This document shows positions 8,305-17,633 of a stretch of 64,000 bases of DNA, one piece after another. The DNA is taken from assembly GCF_029537375.1 (NCBI RefSeq), contig NZ_CP120679.1, forward strand, positions 1,910,001 to 1,974,000, read 5' to 3'. The notes beneath the pieces were generated by a model. The model was not told where the DNA came from. It ran no database searches and worked only from the letters and a program-made list of their open reading frames with translations. How positions within the stretch are numbered: the first letter of the stretch is position 1; the number at the start of each line of letters is the position of its first letter. Both the position numbers and the translations under genes were made by a program. The stretch comes from Bacillus sp. HSf4 (GTDB lineage: Bacteria; Bacillota; Bacilli; Bacillales; Bacillaceae).

Positions 8305-9099
8305 ATGCAGGCGCTAAAAACGTTTCAAGAATGTTTGCTTGGGTTTTCCGAAAAGTTTGATGATTTAGCTGAAAAATATGATCAGACCACCAGCCATTGT
8401 TCAGAATTAGAAGTTTTAATTGATGATTATTGTGCATTTATCACAAACGAGAGAAATAAAGCAGCTTGGGAACAACTGGACTTCCAAATATCCAAAGATC
8501 TTCAGCAGCTGGTGAAGAATTTAAGAAAGCAATCGGCACAATGTGTAGCCATTATGGAGAAATATCGCGCATTGAAGCTGTTGAAGGGAGACACAGAAAT
8601 AGCCGATTACTTCCAAAACATCGAATCATGCATTGAAAAAGAATTCGGCAGTTTTCAAATCACTGCTGAATCAAAGGTGCTGTTAGTAGGTTCAGGTTCC
8701 TTCCCGATGACACTATTATTGATTTCGAAGCGAACAGGGGCAGAGGTTGTGGGGATTGATATTGACGAGGAAGCGATTGAACTTGGACGAAACGTCGTCA
8801 AGACATTAGGTGATGAATTAAATATTCATTTAGATCATGTTCCGGTCCAAGAGCTTAGTCTGATCAAAGATGTCACACATATTATTTTCAGTTCAACGGT
8901 TGAAAGCAAGTATGACATCTTAGAGCAGCTGTATGACATAACGAATGAACATGTCGTGGTTGCGATGAGATATGGAAACGGGCTAAAGTCGTTGTTCAAT
9001 TATCCAATCAAAGAAGTGGACAGGAAAAAATGGAAAATGATGGACCAAGTGTTGCGGGCAGGTCATATATTTGACATTGCCTTATATCAAAAAGCGTAG
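8305..9099 (+). CDS. cntL: Nicotianamine-synthase-like enzyme CntL
   Basis: A 264-residue protein with a helical N-terminal third and a methyltransferase-like Rossmann core: VLLVGSGSFPMTLLL and EVVGIDIDEEAIELGR form the S-adenosylmethionine site, and IIFSSTVESKYDIL lies near the active cleft. CntL joins the aminobutyrate part of S-adenosylmethionine to the amino group of D-His. An ATG at 8290 in frame would add five residues, but GGGAGTGGGATGG favours the ATG at 8305. It starts 27 bases after cntK. Confidence 0.85.
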   Translation: MQALKTFQECLLGFSEKFDDLAEKYDQTTSHCSELEVLIDDYCAFITNERNKAAWEQLDFQISKDLQQLVKNLRKQSAQCVAIMEKYRALKLLKGDTEIADYFQNIESCIEKEFGSFQITAESKVLLVGSGSFPMTLLLISKRTGAEVVGIDIDEEAIELGRNVVKTLGDELNIHLDHVPVQELSLIKDVTHIIFSSTVESKYDILEQLYDITNEHVVVAMRYGNGLKSLFNYPIKEVDRKKWKMMDQVLRAGHIFDIALYQKA

Positions 9100-9113
9100 A
9101 AAGGGAGGCTTTT

Positions 9114-10448
9114 ATGAATCATTTTCAGCGGGTGTTAATATTGGGGACTGGCCCTATTTCTGTCCAGCTTGCTGTCAATTTTAAAAACGATTTGAATTGT
9201 GATGTGGGGCTTGCGGGAAGGGAGTCTGCCCGTTCAGAACGGTTCTTTGAAGCGTTGCGGCAAAGCCATCATCAAATTCACGCAAGCATCCAAAATGATC
9301 AGCATCAACCTTTAAAAGGAGAATGCGTCGTTCAACGGGTATTTAAAGGCTATGAAACGATTGAAGGAGAATGGGACACGATTATTTTTTCTGTGACAAC
9401 AGATGCCTATATGAGCGTATTAAAACAAATCGATGAACATGTGCTCAAACAAGTCAAATGTATTGTTTTGGTTTCCCCGACCTTTGGATCTAACAGTTTA
9501 CTAACTCATTATTTAGATTCCATCCGCTCAAAAGCCGAAGTGATCAGTTTCTCGACATACTATGGTGACACAAGGTGGATGCGCGATGAACCATCTCATG
9601 AAGTGCTGACAACCGGTGTTAAGAAAAAAGTCTTTATAGGCTCGTCACGCTATCCGTCTGAACATATCGATACAATGTGTAAGCTTTTTGAAAAATTAGG
9701 CATTGTGCTCGAGGTGATGAAATCTCCCATTGAGGCGGAAACGAGAAATATTTCTTTATATGTTCATCCTCCGCTGTTTATGAACGATTTTTCATTACAG
9801 GCGATATTTGGAGACACCGATCGTCAGACATATGTGTATAAACTGTTTCCTGAAGGGCCGATAACACAACAGTTAATTCGTGATATGCTGGCCCAATGGA
9901 AAGAAATCATGGCGATTTTACAGAAAATCAACATCAAAACGATAAACCTACTCAAGTTTATGGTAGATGATAATTATCCGTTAAGGTTAGAAAGCTTATC
10001 GCGCCATGATATTGAACACTTCAATGATTTAGAGCCGATTCATCAAGAATATTTATTGTATGTACGTTATGCCTCCCTGTTGATTGATCCTTTTTCAGAG
10101 CCGGATCAGGATGGCAGGTACTTTGATTTTTCTGCGGTGCCGATTCGAAAGACATTTATCAACCGGGAAGGATATTTAGATATTCCAAGAATGCCGAAGG
10201 AAGACTATTATCGCATTAAAATTATACAAGGAATTGCAAAAGATTTAGATGTTGATTGTCCAACCATCAATCAATTGATTCAAACCTATGAGCGCAAAAT
10301 TGAAGAGGTGGCTCAAGCCCGTCAAGGCGATTTGTTATCTGGCGCATTTGTCGTTCAACATTTTGCTGAAGATTTGAAGATGATCTGCGGCGAACTGAGA
10401 AAAAATCAGAAGCAAAGGCAAAGACATGATCATTCTTTGTCAGAATAG
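9114..10448 (+). CDS. cntM: Opine dehydrogenase CntM, metallophore synthesis
   Basis: A 444-residue NAD(P)H-dependent enzyme that would condense the CntL product with an alpha-keto acid (pyruvate in staphylopine, alpha-ketoglutarate in related molecules) to finish the metallophore. The N-terminal dinucleotide site VLILGTGPISVQLA is clear at residues 7-20, followed by a second Rossmann half and a helical C-terminal domain (from about residue 215) as in CntM. GGGAGG precedes the ATG at 9114. It ends 128 bases before cntA, and that gap carries a third Zur-like box. Which keto acid is used cannot be read from the sequence. Confidence 0.85.
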   Translation: MNHFQRVLILGTGPISVQLAVNFKNDLNCDVGLAGRESARSERFFEALRQSHHQIHASIQNDQHQPLKGECVVQRVFKGYETIEGEWDTIIFSVTTDAYMSVLKQIDEHVLKQVKCIVLVSPTFGSNSLLTHYLDSIRSKAEVISFSTYYGDTRWMRDEPSHEVLTTGVKKKVFIGSSRYPSEHIDTMCKLFEKLGIVLEVMKSPIEAETRNISLYVHPPLFMNDFSLQAIFGDTDRQTYVYKLFPEGPITQQLIRDMLAQWKEIMAILQKINIKTINLLKFMVDDNYPLRLESLSRHDIEHFNDLEPIHQEYLLYVRYASLLIDPFSEPDQDGRYFDFSAVPIRKTFINREGYLDIPRMPKEDYYRIKIIQGIAKDLDVDCPTINQLIQTYERKIEEVAQARQGDLLSGAFVVQHFAEDLKMICGELRKNQKQRQRHDHSLSE

Positions 10449-10483
10449 AGGCGGGATATCGGAATTGTTCATTTAACTAATGA

Positions 10484-10535
10484 AAATAGTTATTTTTACG
10501 ATTTTCAAAAAATAGGCGTCATTCATATATGACGC
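10484..10535 (+). promoter_or_regulatory. Zur box 3 and hairpin before cntA
   Basis: Positions 10484-10504 match the Zur box at 17 of 20 fixed positions by my count, with the right half TTTACGATTT nearly perfect. A weak promoter (TTGTTC at 10465, TAGTTA at 10487) overlaps it. A perfect seven-base hairpin, GCGTCAT/ATGACGC, follows at 10516-10535. In S. aureus a second metal-controlled promoter also sits before cntA. Confidence 0.6.
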
Positions 10536-10576
10536 ATAAAAAGAGGTATTTCATTTTAGAACAGGGAGAGACCGAC

Positions 10577-12175
10577 ATGGTAACTAAAAAAGTGAAGCTG
10601 GCAGCGCTGGCTTTATTGATCTTATCGATATTAGCTGCTTGTTCTCAAAGTTCGGAGAGCACAGCCACCAGTCAAAAAGAGTTGGTATATGCCGTCCCCC
10701 AGGATATTAATGACATGAACCCCCATCTGTATCAAGGTTCAATGTCAGCGCAAGGGATGGTTTATGAATCGTTAGTTGAGAATACCGCAGATGGAATTAA
10801 GCCTTTGCTTGCCGAATCATGGGACATTTCCGAAGATAAAAGGGTATACACATTTCATTTAAGAAAAGATGTGTCATTCCATGACGGGGAACCATTTAAC
10901 GCAGAAGCGGTGAAGAAAAACATTGAGGCTGTCCAGCACAATCAAGAAAAGCATTCTTGGATTAAACTCGCAACCAAAATTGTCCGTGTCAATGTCATCG
11001 ATGACTATACGGTTGAACTGGTGCTTTCAGAAGCATATGATCCGACATTAGTGGAATTGTCTATGACGAGACCTTATGTCTTCATTTCACCGAAAGATTT
11101 TAAAAACGGAGAAACAAAAGATGGTGTCACAGGCTATCACGGTACAGGCCCTTATAAGCTGACTGAACATAAAGTCGATAAATATGCAACATTTGCAGCA
11201 AATGAAAACTATTGGGGCGGCGTGCCTAAGATTAAGAAAATCACAGCGAAAGTTCTTCCAGCGGGAGAAACGACATTTTTAGCGTTACAAAAAGGGGAAG
11301 TCAATTTTGTCTTCACAGATGATCGGGGGGCAGACAGTATCAATATTGAAGCGATCAACCAGCTGGTTGATTCAGGTGATTATCAGCTTGTCAGAAGTAA
11401 ACAAATGAACACAAAAATGTTGGCAGCCAATAGCAGTAAAAAGGATCGTCCGGTAGGTGACAAGAGTGTGCGTGAAGCCATTTGGTTCGCAATTGATCGA
11501 GAAACGATCAGCAAGGACATTTTAAATGATACAGAAACGCCGGCCGATAGGCTTTTTTCATCTAACGTTCATGATGCAGATGTTGACTTGAAGAAACGGG
11601 ATTACGACATTGACAAAGCAAAGGAGCTCTTAGAGGAAGCGGGCTGGACATTGAACAAGGGCTCAGCCGTCAGGGAGAAAAACGGAAAAAAATTAGCGCT
11701 GAAGCTTTATTATGACAATCATTCTCCTTCGCAAAAGAAACAGGCCGAGTTTATTCAAAGTTCGCTCCAGGAAATCGGCATGGAGCTAGAGATTATTGGT
11801 GAGAAATCAACATCGATGATGAATCGAAGATCAACCGGTGACTACGACTTGCTGTTCAGCCAAACATGGGGACTGGCATACGATCCGCAAAATACAGTCG
11901 CTGCTTTTACGTCTGAATCCTCATGGCTGCATAATACAAAGGGGATTGCAAAAGCCGATCAGCTTTACGAAAAAATTGATCAAGTCTTAGGATCAGTTGA
12001 TGAGAAAACAAGACAATCGTTATATGCGGATATATTGACCATCGTTCACGATGAAGCCGTTTTTATTCCGATTACCAATGGGAATGTGACAGTCGTTGCT
12101 CCGAAAAACCTTAAAGGCATTTCATTTAAGCAGACACAATTTGAACTTCCGTTTGAGAAAATGGATTTTAAATAA
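10577..12175 (+). CDS. cntA: Metallophore-binding lipoprotein CntA-like (SBP family 5)
   Basis: A 532-residue solute-binding protein of the nickel/oligopeptide type. The ATG at 10577 has GGGAGAG before it and gives a lipoprotein signal: basic start, hydrophobic run and the lipobox SILAAC with Cys22. The SBP-5 signature appears as YTFHLRKDVSFHDGEPFNAE. In the staphylococcal system CntA captures the metal-staphylopine complex on the outer face of the membrane. It is followed by the two permeases. A small hairpin (12176-12202) separates it from cntB and may lower expression of the downstream genes, as is usual after binding-protein genes. Confidence 0.85.
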   Translation: MVTKKVKLAALALLILSILAACSQSSESTATSQKELVYAVPQDINDMNPHLYQGSMSAQGMVYESLVENTADGIKPLLAESWDISEDKRVYTFHLRKDVSFHDGEPFNAEAVKKNIEAVQHNQEKHSWIKLATKIVRVNVIDDYTVELVLSEAYDPTLVELSMTRPYVFISPKDFKNGETKDGVTGYHGTGPYKLTEHKVDKYATFAANENYWGGVPKIKKITAKVLPAGETTFLALQKGEVNFVFTDDRGADSINIEAINQLVDSGDYQLVRSKQMNTKMLAANSSKKDRPVGDKSVREAIWFAIDRETISKDILNDTETPADRLFSSNVHDADVDLKKRDYDIDKAKELLEEAGWTLNKGSAVREKNGKKLALKLYYDNHSPSQKKQAEFIQSSLQEIGMELEIIGEKSTSMMNRRSTGDYDLLFSQTWGLAYDPQNTVAAFTSESSWLHNTKGIAKADQLYEKIDQVLGSVDEKTRQSLYADILTIVHDEAVFIPITNGNVTVVAPKNLKGISFKQTQFELPFEKMDFK

Positions 12176-12203
12176 AAGAGGGGAGATCCCCCCCTTTTTA
12201 TTG
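12176..12203 (+). terminator. Weak hairpin between cntA and cntB
   Basis: AGGGG and CCCCT pair around a short loop and are followed by TTTTTATT. It probably attenuates rather than ends the transcript, since cntB follows at 12223 on the same strand. Confidence 0.5.
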
Positions 12204-12222
12204 TGATGAAAGGAGATATTTT

Positions 12223-13155
12223 ATGGGGGCTTATATCTTTAAGAGATTCCTCATCTCAATTCCTTTACTTTTAGCGATTTCGTTTTTGACGTTTGTATTG
12301 ATCAGCTTTTCTCCCGTAGAGCCGGCTGAATTGGTCTTGCGGGGACAAGATGTTCCCGTAATTACGGAAGAATTAATTGAACAAACAAATGAAGAATTGG
12401 GGCTGGATCAACCGTTTATGCTCCGCTATGCTGACTGGCTTGTGGCCTCTTTGCAGTTGGACTTTGGGGAGTCCTATGTCAAGGGAGAACCTGTGTGGTC
12501 TTTACTGGGCCCGGCTTTTGTAAATACATTAAAGCTGACGTCAGTCTCATCCGTTGTGATCATTCTCTTTTCGATATTGCTGGGGGTTCTTTGTGCGCTG
12601 AGGGAAGGAAAAGCCGTTGATCAATCGGTAAGAGGCGTTTTATTTTTCTTTACCGCAGTTCCTGCTTACTGGCTTGGAGCGGTGATGATTTGGTATTTTT
12701 CTGTGAAGCTTGATTTGCTGCCAACAAGCGGAATGGATTCCTATAAAAGCTATATTTTACCCGTTTCCGTCCTATCCCTTGGTTATATCGGTATTTATTT
12801 TAGAACGGTCAGAAGCTCCATTTTGAGTCATTTGAATGAAGAATATGTCTTGTATGGAAGGGCATCAGGCTTACCGGAAAGGAAAATCACGATGCATATT
12901 TTAAGAAACTCCCTGCAAGTGGCCATTTCGATGTTTTGTATGGCATTCCCTATCATTTTAGGAGGGACAGTCGTCATTGAAAATGTTTTTGCATGGCCGG
13001 GACTAGGCAGTCTGAGTGTTGAGGCGATCTTCAACAGGGATTATCCGATTATTCAGGCATATGTTCTGATCGTCGCCGCGGCTTTTGTGTTGTTTAATAC
13101 GATTTCGGATATTTTGAGTGCTGTACTGAACCCTAAAGTGAGGAATGATATGTAG
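12223..13155 (+). CDS. cntB: ABC permease CntB-like
   Basis: A 310-residue inner-membrane permease of the NikB/DppB type. It begins with the typical first helix (residues 8-28), then a long external segment with GLDQPFMLRYADW and ASLQLDFGESY, five further helices, and the coupling loop EEYVLYGRASGLPERKI with its conserved Ala-Gly that contacts the ATPases. AAAGGAGA stands before the ATG. It forms the channel with CntC for uptake of the metal-metallophore complex. Stop and start of the next gene are directly adjacent. Confidence 0.85.
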   Translation: MGAYIFKRFLISIPLLLAISFLTFVLISFSPVEPAELVLRGQDVPVITEELIEQTNEELGLDQPFMLRYADWLVASLQLDFGESYVKGEPVWSLLGPAFVNTLKLTSVSSVVIILFSILLGVLCALREGKAVDQSVRGVLFFFTAVPAYWLGAVMIWYFSVKLDLLPTSGMDSYKSYILPVSVLSLGYIGIYFRTVRSSILSHLNEEYVLYGRASGLPERKITMHILRNSLQVAISMFCMAFPIILGGTVVIENVFAWPGLGSLSVEAIFNRDYPIIQAYVLIVAAAFVLFNTISDILSAVLNPKVRNDM

Positions 13156-14052
13156 ATGAGAATCTTAAAAAATTTGCGCAAAGATAAGGTGGGAATGGCC
13201 TCATTCATCATCATTTCGGCGACGCTTGTGATGGGGATATTCGCTCCTTTCGTTGCGCCTCATGACCCTTTGGAAGTCAACATGAAGCTTAGCTACGCCG
13301 CTCCGTCCTGGGAGTATGTATTAGGTAACGATCACTTAGGGAGATGTGTGTTGTCACGGCTGATTTACGGTATTCGTCCCAATGTGTTATGGGTTCTTGC
13401 GGCATTGATGGTTTCGATTTTCATTGGCGCCGTTTTAGGTTTTATGGCCGGCTACTTTAGAGGAGCTGTTGATGCCGTCATCATGAGGATTTGTGATGTG
13501 ATGCTGTCTTTTCCGGTATATGTGGTGGCATTGGCCATAGTCGGGGTTTTAGGCGTTGGCATGGTCAATATCCTGATTGCGTTCATTTTAATGAAATGGG
13601 CATGGTTTGCGCGCATCATCCGGACATCTGTCAGGCAATACGCGGAATTGGAATATGTCAAATTCTCCAAAGCCTGTGGTATGCGTCATACAAACATTAT
13701 TTATCGACATATCATACCTGTTACATTTTCTGACATCGCTGTTGTTTCAAGCAGTTCGATCGCCTCTATGATTTTGCAAATGTCAGGCCTTTCATTCCTC
13801 GGCTTAGGAATCAAAGCGCCAAATGCCGAATGGGGAATGATGTTAAACGAGGCGAGAGAAGTGATGTTTACACGGCCTGAATTAATGTTTGCCCCGGGAA
13901 TCGCCATCATCATCATTGTATCTGCCTTTAATTTTTTGTCTGATTCACTTCAGGTGGCGTTAGATCCCCGGTTAACCCGGTCTTACGGCAAACGGCAACA
14001 TCATGCAGCGCTTTCTGGTGTGAAGCTTCGGGAAAAAGAGGTGGCAAAGTAA
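13156..14052 (+). CDS. cntC: ABC permease CntC-like
   Basis: A 298-residue permease of the NikC/DppC type. APHDPLEVNMKLSYAAPS and LGNDHLGRCVLSRLIYGIR are the standard N-terminal features, and the coupling loop contains EYVKFSKACGMRHTNIIYRH. Six membrane segments are visible. The ATG follows the cntB stop with no gap, indicating translational coupling. It pairs with CntB. The C-terminal 25 residues are polar and poorly conserved. Confidence 0.85.
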   Translation: MRILKNLRKDKVGMASFIIISATLVMGIFAPFVAPHDPLEVNMKLSYAAPSWEYVLGNDHLGRCVLSRLIYGIRPNVLWVLAALMVSIFIGAVLGFMAGYFRGAVDAVIMRICDVMLSFPVYVVALAIVGVLGVGMVNILIAFILMKWAWFARIIRTSVRQYAELEYVKFSKACGMRHTNIIYRHIIPVTFSDIAVVSSSSIASMILQMSGLSFLGLGIKAPNAEWGMMLNEAREVMFTRPELMFAPGIAIIIIVSAFNFLSDSLQVALDPRLTRSYGKRQHHAALSGVKLREKEVAK

Positions 14053-14056
14053 GGCC

Positions 14057-14863
14057 ATGAATATATTGGAGGTTAAGCATTTAAAAGTATGGGATGTCCA
14101 TTCAGGTCATGTCATCGTCCATAATAGTTCATTTGAGTTGAAAAAAGGCAGCTGCCTCGCCATTGTAGGAGAAAGCGGAAGCGGCAAGTCTGTCACTTGC
14201 AGGGCGTTGATGAGATTGAACAAGGCCTCTCTTCGTCAATCGGGAGACATTTTATTGAAAGGAGAAAACCTTCATCACATTTCTGAAAAAGAAATGAGAA
14301 AAAAACGGGGAAAAAACCTTTGCATGATTTTACAAAATGGGATGAGTGCATTCGACCCTTCATGTGTGATTGGCGTTCATATCAGAGAAACGCTGTCTGA
14401 ACATTTCGGCTTAAGCCGAAACGAAATTGAACAAAAAATGATTCGAGCAATGGAAAGCGTCATGCTGAAAAATCCAACTGAGCTGATGAACAAATACCCG
14501 CATCAGCTGTCCGGCGGAATGCTGCAGCGGGTGATGATTGCCCTGGCGTTCGCCTTGGAGCCTGACATGATCATTGCAGATGAGCCGACGACGGCTTTAG
14601 ACACCATTTCACAATTTGAGGTGGTGGAACAGTTTATTCAATTACGTGAAAAAATGGGCTGTTCGATGATCTTTGTTTCTCACGATTTAGGGGTTGTCAA
14701 AAAAATTGCCGATGACGTGTTGGTGATGAAGAATGGAGACATCATCGAAAGAGGAAGCACACCGTCCATTTTCTCAGAGGCGCAGCATGAGTATACGAAG
14801 TATTTGGTATCCGCTCGATTATCGCTGAGCGAAAATTTTAACAAAATCATGGGGAGAGCTTAA
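14057..14863 (+). CDS. cntD: ABC ATPase CntD-like
   Basis: A 268-residue ATP-binding subunit of the dipeptide/nickel type. Walker A is GESGSGKS (about residues 39-46), the signature is LSGGMLQRVMIA, Walker B is MIIADEPTTALD and the switch His is in FVSHDLG. It is slightly shorter than most DppD proteins because the C-terminal oligopeptide motif is reduced. It powers the CntBC channel with CntF. Four bases separate it from cntC. Confidence 0.85.
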   Translation: MNILEVKHLKVWDVHSGHVIVHNSSFELKKGSCLAIVGESGSGKSVTCRALMRLNKASLRQSGDILLKGENLHHISEKEMRKKRGKNLCMILQNGMSAFDPSCVIGVHIRETLSEHFGLSRNEIEQKMIRAMESVMLKNPTELMNKYPHQLSGGMLQRVMIALAFALEPDMIIADEPTTALDTISQFEVVEQFIQLREKMGCSMIFVSHDLGVVKKIADDVLVMKNGDIIERGSTPSIFSEAQHEYTKYLVSARLSLSENFNKIMGRA

Positions 14864-14865
14864 CA

Positions 14866-15612
14866 TTGTTGAAAGTTAATCGGTTGGAGAAATCATATCA
14901 AACAGGCGGTATCTTTTCGAGGAAAAGACAAAAAATCTTGAAAAATATCAGTTTTGAATGTAAGCGGGGTGAGTGCCTCGGCATTATCGGTGAAAGCGGA
15001 AGCGGAAAGTCCACACTAGGGCGCTTATTAACAGGCATTGAAAAGCCTGATAAAGGAACTGTTCGATTTGAAGGGCAGAATGTCGAAAAGCGGCAAGTGC
15101 GCCAAGGAAACATCAGCGTCGTGTTTCAAGACTATAAATCTTCCATTAATCCATTCTTTACGGTGGAAGAAGCGATAATGGAACCGATAAAAGCACAGAA
15201 CAAAGGCAAAAAGCCAGATGACCGCACGGTTCATCAGCTGCTCCATCAAGTAGGGCTGAATCCATCTTATAAAAACAAATACCCTCATGAGCTATCAGGC
15301 GGAGAGGTTCAGAGGGTGTGTATTGCAAGAGCCGTCTCCACAGAACCAACATGTATTTTACTAGATGAAGCGATCAGCTCTTTAGATGTATCGGTTCAAA
15401 TCCAAATCCTTGGATTATTGAAGAAATTAAAGACGATTTACAATATGAGCTACATCTTTATTACTCATGATATTCAAGCAGCTGCTTACATTTGTGACAG
15501 AGTCATTATTTTTAAAGATGGTCAAATCGAAGAAATCAAAAACATTAACCAATTGAAGGATGTTCAAACAGAATATGCAAGAAACTTATTGCAAAAGCTC
15601 ATTACTTTTTAA
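14866..15612 (+). CDS. cntF: ABC ATPase CntF-like
   Basis: A 248-residue ATPase of the DppF/NikE type. Walker A is GESGSGKS, the signature LSGGEVQRVCIA, Walker B CILLDEAISSLD and the switch region FITHDIQ. A TTG at 14866 is used, with GGGGAGAG nine bases upstream inside the end of cntD. It forms the ATPase pair with CntD. Confidence 0.85.
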   Translation: MLKVNRLEKSYQTGGIFSRKRQKILKNISFECKRGECLGIIGESGSGKSTLGRLLTGIEKPDKGTVRFEGQNVEKRQVRQGNISVVFQDYKSSINPFFTVEEAIMEPIKAQNKGKKPDDRTVHQLLHQVGLNPSYKNKYPHELSGGEVQRVCIARAVSTEPTCILLDEAISSLDVSVQIQILGLLKKLKTIYNMSYIFITHDIQAAAYICDRVIIFKDGQIEEIKNINQLKDVQTEYARNLLQKLITF

Positions 15613-15651
15613 TAGAAGGCAGTGTGACTGAATGTAGAGGAGGAAAAGGTT

Positions 15652-16830
15652 TTGAGTGGAGCTATGTCTTGGCCTTTATTACGTTTGTACTTGCTGGTGC
15701 TTCTATATTTTAGCGCCAATTCGATCTTGAATGTGATCATTCCATTACAAGGGGAAGCATTGGGGGCCGCCAACACAACAATTGGCTTGATCATGGGCGC
15801 CTATCTGTTTACAACCATGTTCTTTCGTCCATGGGCAGGTCATATGATTCAAAAGCATGGGCCGATTAAAGTGTTGCGAACCATTCTGATTATAAATGGG
15901 ATTGCTTTAATATTATATACGTTTACCGGGCTTGGGGGCTATTTTATCGCCCGTATGTTACAAGGGGTGTCAACAGCCTTTTTTTCAATGGCATTGCAAA
16001 TTGGGATTATTGATTCACTGCCTGAGAAGGAGCGATCTCAAGGCATTTCACTTTATTCTTTGTTTTCATACATACCGGGAATGATCGGCCCCTTATTGGC
16101 ATTAGGCATTTGGCAAGGGGGAACGGATTATTTTACAGCGGTGATGATAACCATTGCCGTCGTTACAGGGGTGTTCGGCTATAGTACCAAAATCGACAAA
16201 ACAGAAGCTCAGCCAGATACCAATCATCCTCGGCCTGGAGGAAGAATGTTTTCATCATTTCGTCAGTTAGTCCAAAATCCGTTCTTATTTAAATGCAGTG
16301 TATTAATGCTCACAGCATCGGTTGTATTTGGCGCTACGGCAACCTTTATCCCATTGTATGCTGCACACTTAAAAAGCGGCAATGCCGGGATTTTTCTCAT
16401 GATTCAGGCGGGCACCGTTGTCTTTGCCCGTTTTGCTTTAAAAAGCAAAATTCCGTCGGACGGCAAATGGCATTCATTTTTTATGATGGGAACGATGCTT
16501 ATTTTAACTGCAGCTGCACAGTGTGTAAGCTTTTCGATCACCGGCGGCGCTTTCTTTTTCTATTCCGGCGCCATTTTAATGGGCACAGCTCAGGCGCTTC
16601 TCTACCCAACATTAACAACCTATTTAACTTTTGTTTTGCCGCAAGCCAACCGAAATGTGCTGCTGGGTTTATTTATTGCGATGGCTGATTTAGGTGTCTC
16701 ACTTGGAGGCGTCATCATGGGACCGATAGCTGATTTTTCATCCTACTCATTCATGTATATGATTTGTGCGATTTTAGGGATGACAATGATCATCTTTGCC
16801 TATGATCGGCGAAAACTATTTGTTGGATAA
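15652..16830 (+). CDS. cntE: MFS exporter CntE-like (metallophore export)
   Basis: A 392-residue transporter with twelve predicted membrane helices and the MFS loop motif GRPW-like FFRPWAGHMIQKHGP between helices 2 and 3. As in staphylococci it closes the cluster and would export the finished metallophore; loss of CntE in S. aureus traps the molecule in the cell. GAGGAGG precedes the TTG at 15652. The gene has no clear terminator; a pair of weak hairpins follows. Confidence 0.8.
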   Translation: MSGAMSWPLLRLYLLVLLYFSANSILNVIIPLQGEALGAANTTIGLIMGAYLFTTMFFRPWAGHMIQKHGPIKVLRTILIINGIALILYTFTGLGGYFIARMLQGVSTAFFSMALQIGIIDSLPEKERSQGISLYSLFSYIPGMIGPLLALGIWQGGTDYFTAVMITIAVVTGVFGYSTKIDKTEAQPDTNHPRPGGRMFSSFRQLVQNPFLFKCSVLMLTASVVFGATATFIPLYAAHLKSGNAGIFLMIQAGTVVFARFALKSKIPSDGKWHSFFMMGTMLILTAAAQCVSFSITGGAFFFYSGAILMGTAQALLYPTLTTYLTFVLPQANRNVLLGLFIAMADLGVSLGGVIMGPIADFSSYSFMYMICAILGMTMIIFAYDRRKLFVG

Positions 16831-17230
16831 ATGCGGTGGAAGCCTTTTACCTTAAACGAGGTTTAAATGGGTGATGTTTTAGAGGAGGGATGCGACTGGA
16901 AATGCCTTCAGTGAAATGCGGGCCGCGATGGAAACGCGTGTTCCGACAGAATTTCGTCTGTCCCATCGCAAAGCAAAAGATTGAGATATACCCGTTCTGA
17001 ATGAAGCACTTTTTGAATCTATATGTTTTTTGATTCCTTGTTTCCAAAAGATAACGTTTTAATTTTTCGATCAACTTTGGAGTAATTCCGGTGAGAATAA
17101 ACTGTTATTTTGTATTTCTGTATTCCACAATTTGATTATTTTGTAACATATTTTATAAAAATGCAGGATATTCGTTAGTCGATATGGTATAGATGAATAT
17201 GGAAATACTAATCAAATGGGAGGGGATTGG
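16831..17230. other. Intergenic stretch with a short gene remnant
   Basis: Bases 16884-16971 on the plus strand read as coding-like (NAFSEMRAAMETRVPTEF and onward to a stop) but have no start; this is probably the end of a lost gene that I cannot name. From 17100 the DNA is AT-rich and must contain the promoter of the following secreted protein gene. Confidence 0.35.
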
Positions 17231-17623
17231 ATGAGAACATTTTTAAAGGGGTTGTTCATTACAACACTAGTATGCGGAGGTTTCATGTGGGGAGCTGGAA
17301 CTAGTTATGCAGCAGACCCGCCAGGTTGGCAATTAATAGATACGACTTATATTGGCGACGGAGTAACGGGTTATCTTAACGGAGCCGAAGGTGGTAATGC
17401 CAAGATTTGTTTAAAAGACGCTTTTGGAGGTGCCAACGTAACAATCTATGATAATGATGGAAGTTCACGGCCTGTAATCAAATCAACATCATTCTGGGGA
17501 AATGGGCATTGTGTTTCATTTGACGTAGATCCATATGTAGACGGGTCTGACAACGATGCCGAATTTGTTGTGACAACGACACGCGATATCATCGGTACCA
17601 TTAAATTTGAATTATGGGATTAA
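17231..17623 (+). CDS. Small secreted protein, unknown function
   Basis: A 130-residue precursor. The ATG at 17231 follows GGGAGGGG and opens a Sec signal: MRTFLK, a hydrophobic run, and SYA before ADPPGW, the probable cleavage site. The mature part, about 100 residues, is acidic and Gly/Asp-rich with two Cys (in KICLKD and GHCVSFD) that could form a disulfide, and alternating hydrophobic patterns suggesting a beta-sandwich. I do not recognise the family. A strong terminator follows at once, so it is a one-gene unit. Confidence 0.75.
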   Translation: MRTFLKGLFITTLVCGGFMWGAGTSYAADPPGWQLIDTTYIGDGVTGYLNGAEGGNAKICLKDAFGGANVTIYDNDGSSRPVIKSTSFWGNGHCVSFDVDPYVDGSDNDAEFVVTTTRDIIGTIKFELWD

Positions 17624-17633
17624 TCTCTGTTCA

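Noticed and set aside
10577..15612. Ordinary nickel or dipeptide importer
   Set aside because: Family fits, but gene order directly after cntKLM and the Zur box point to metallophore uptake.
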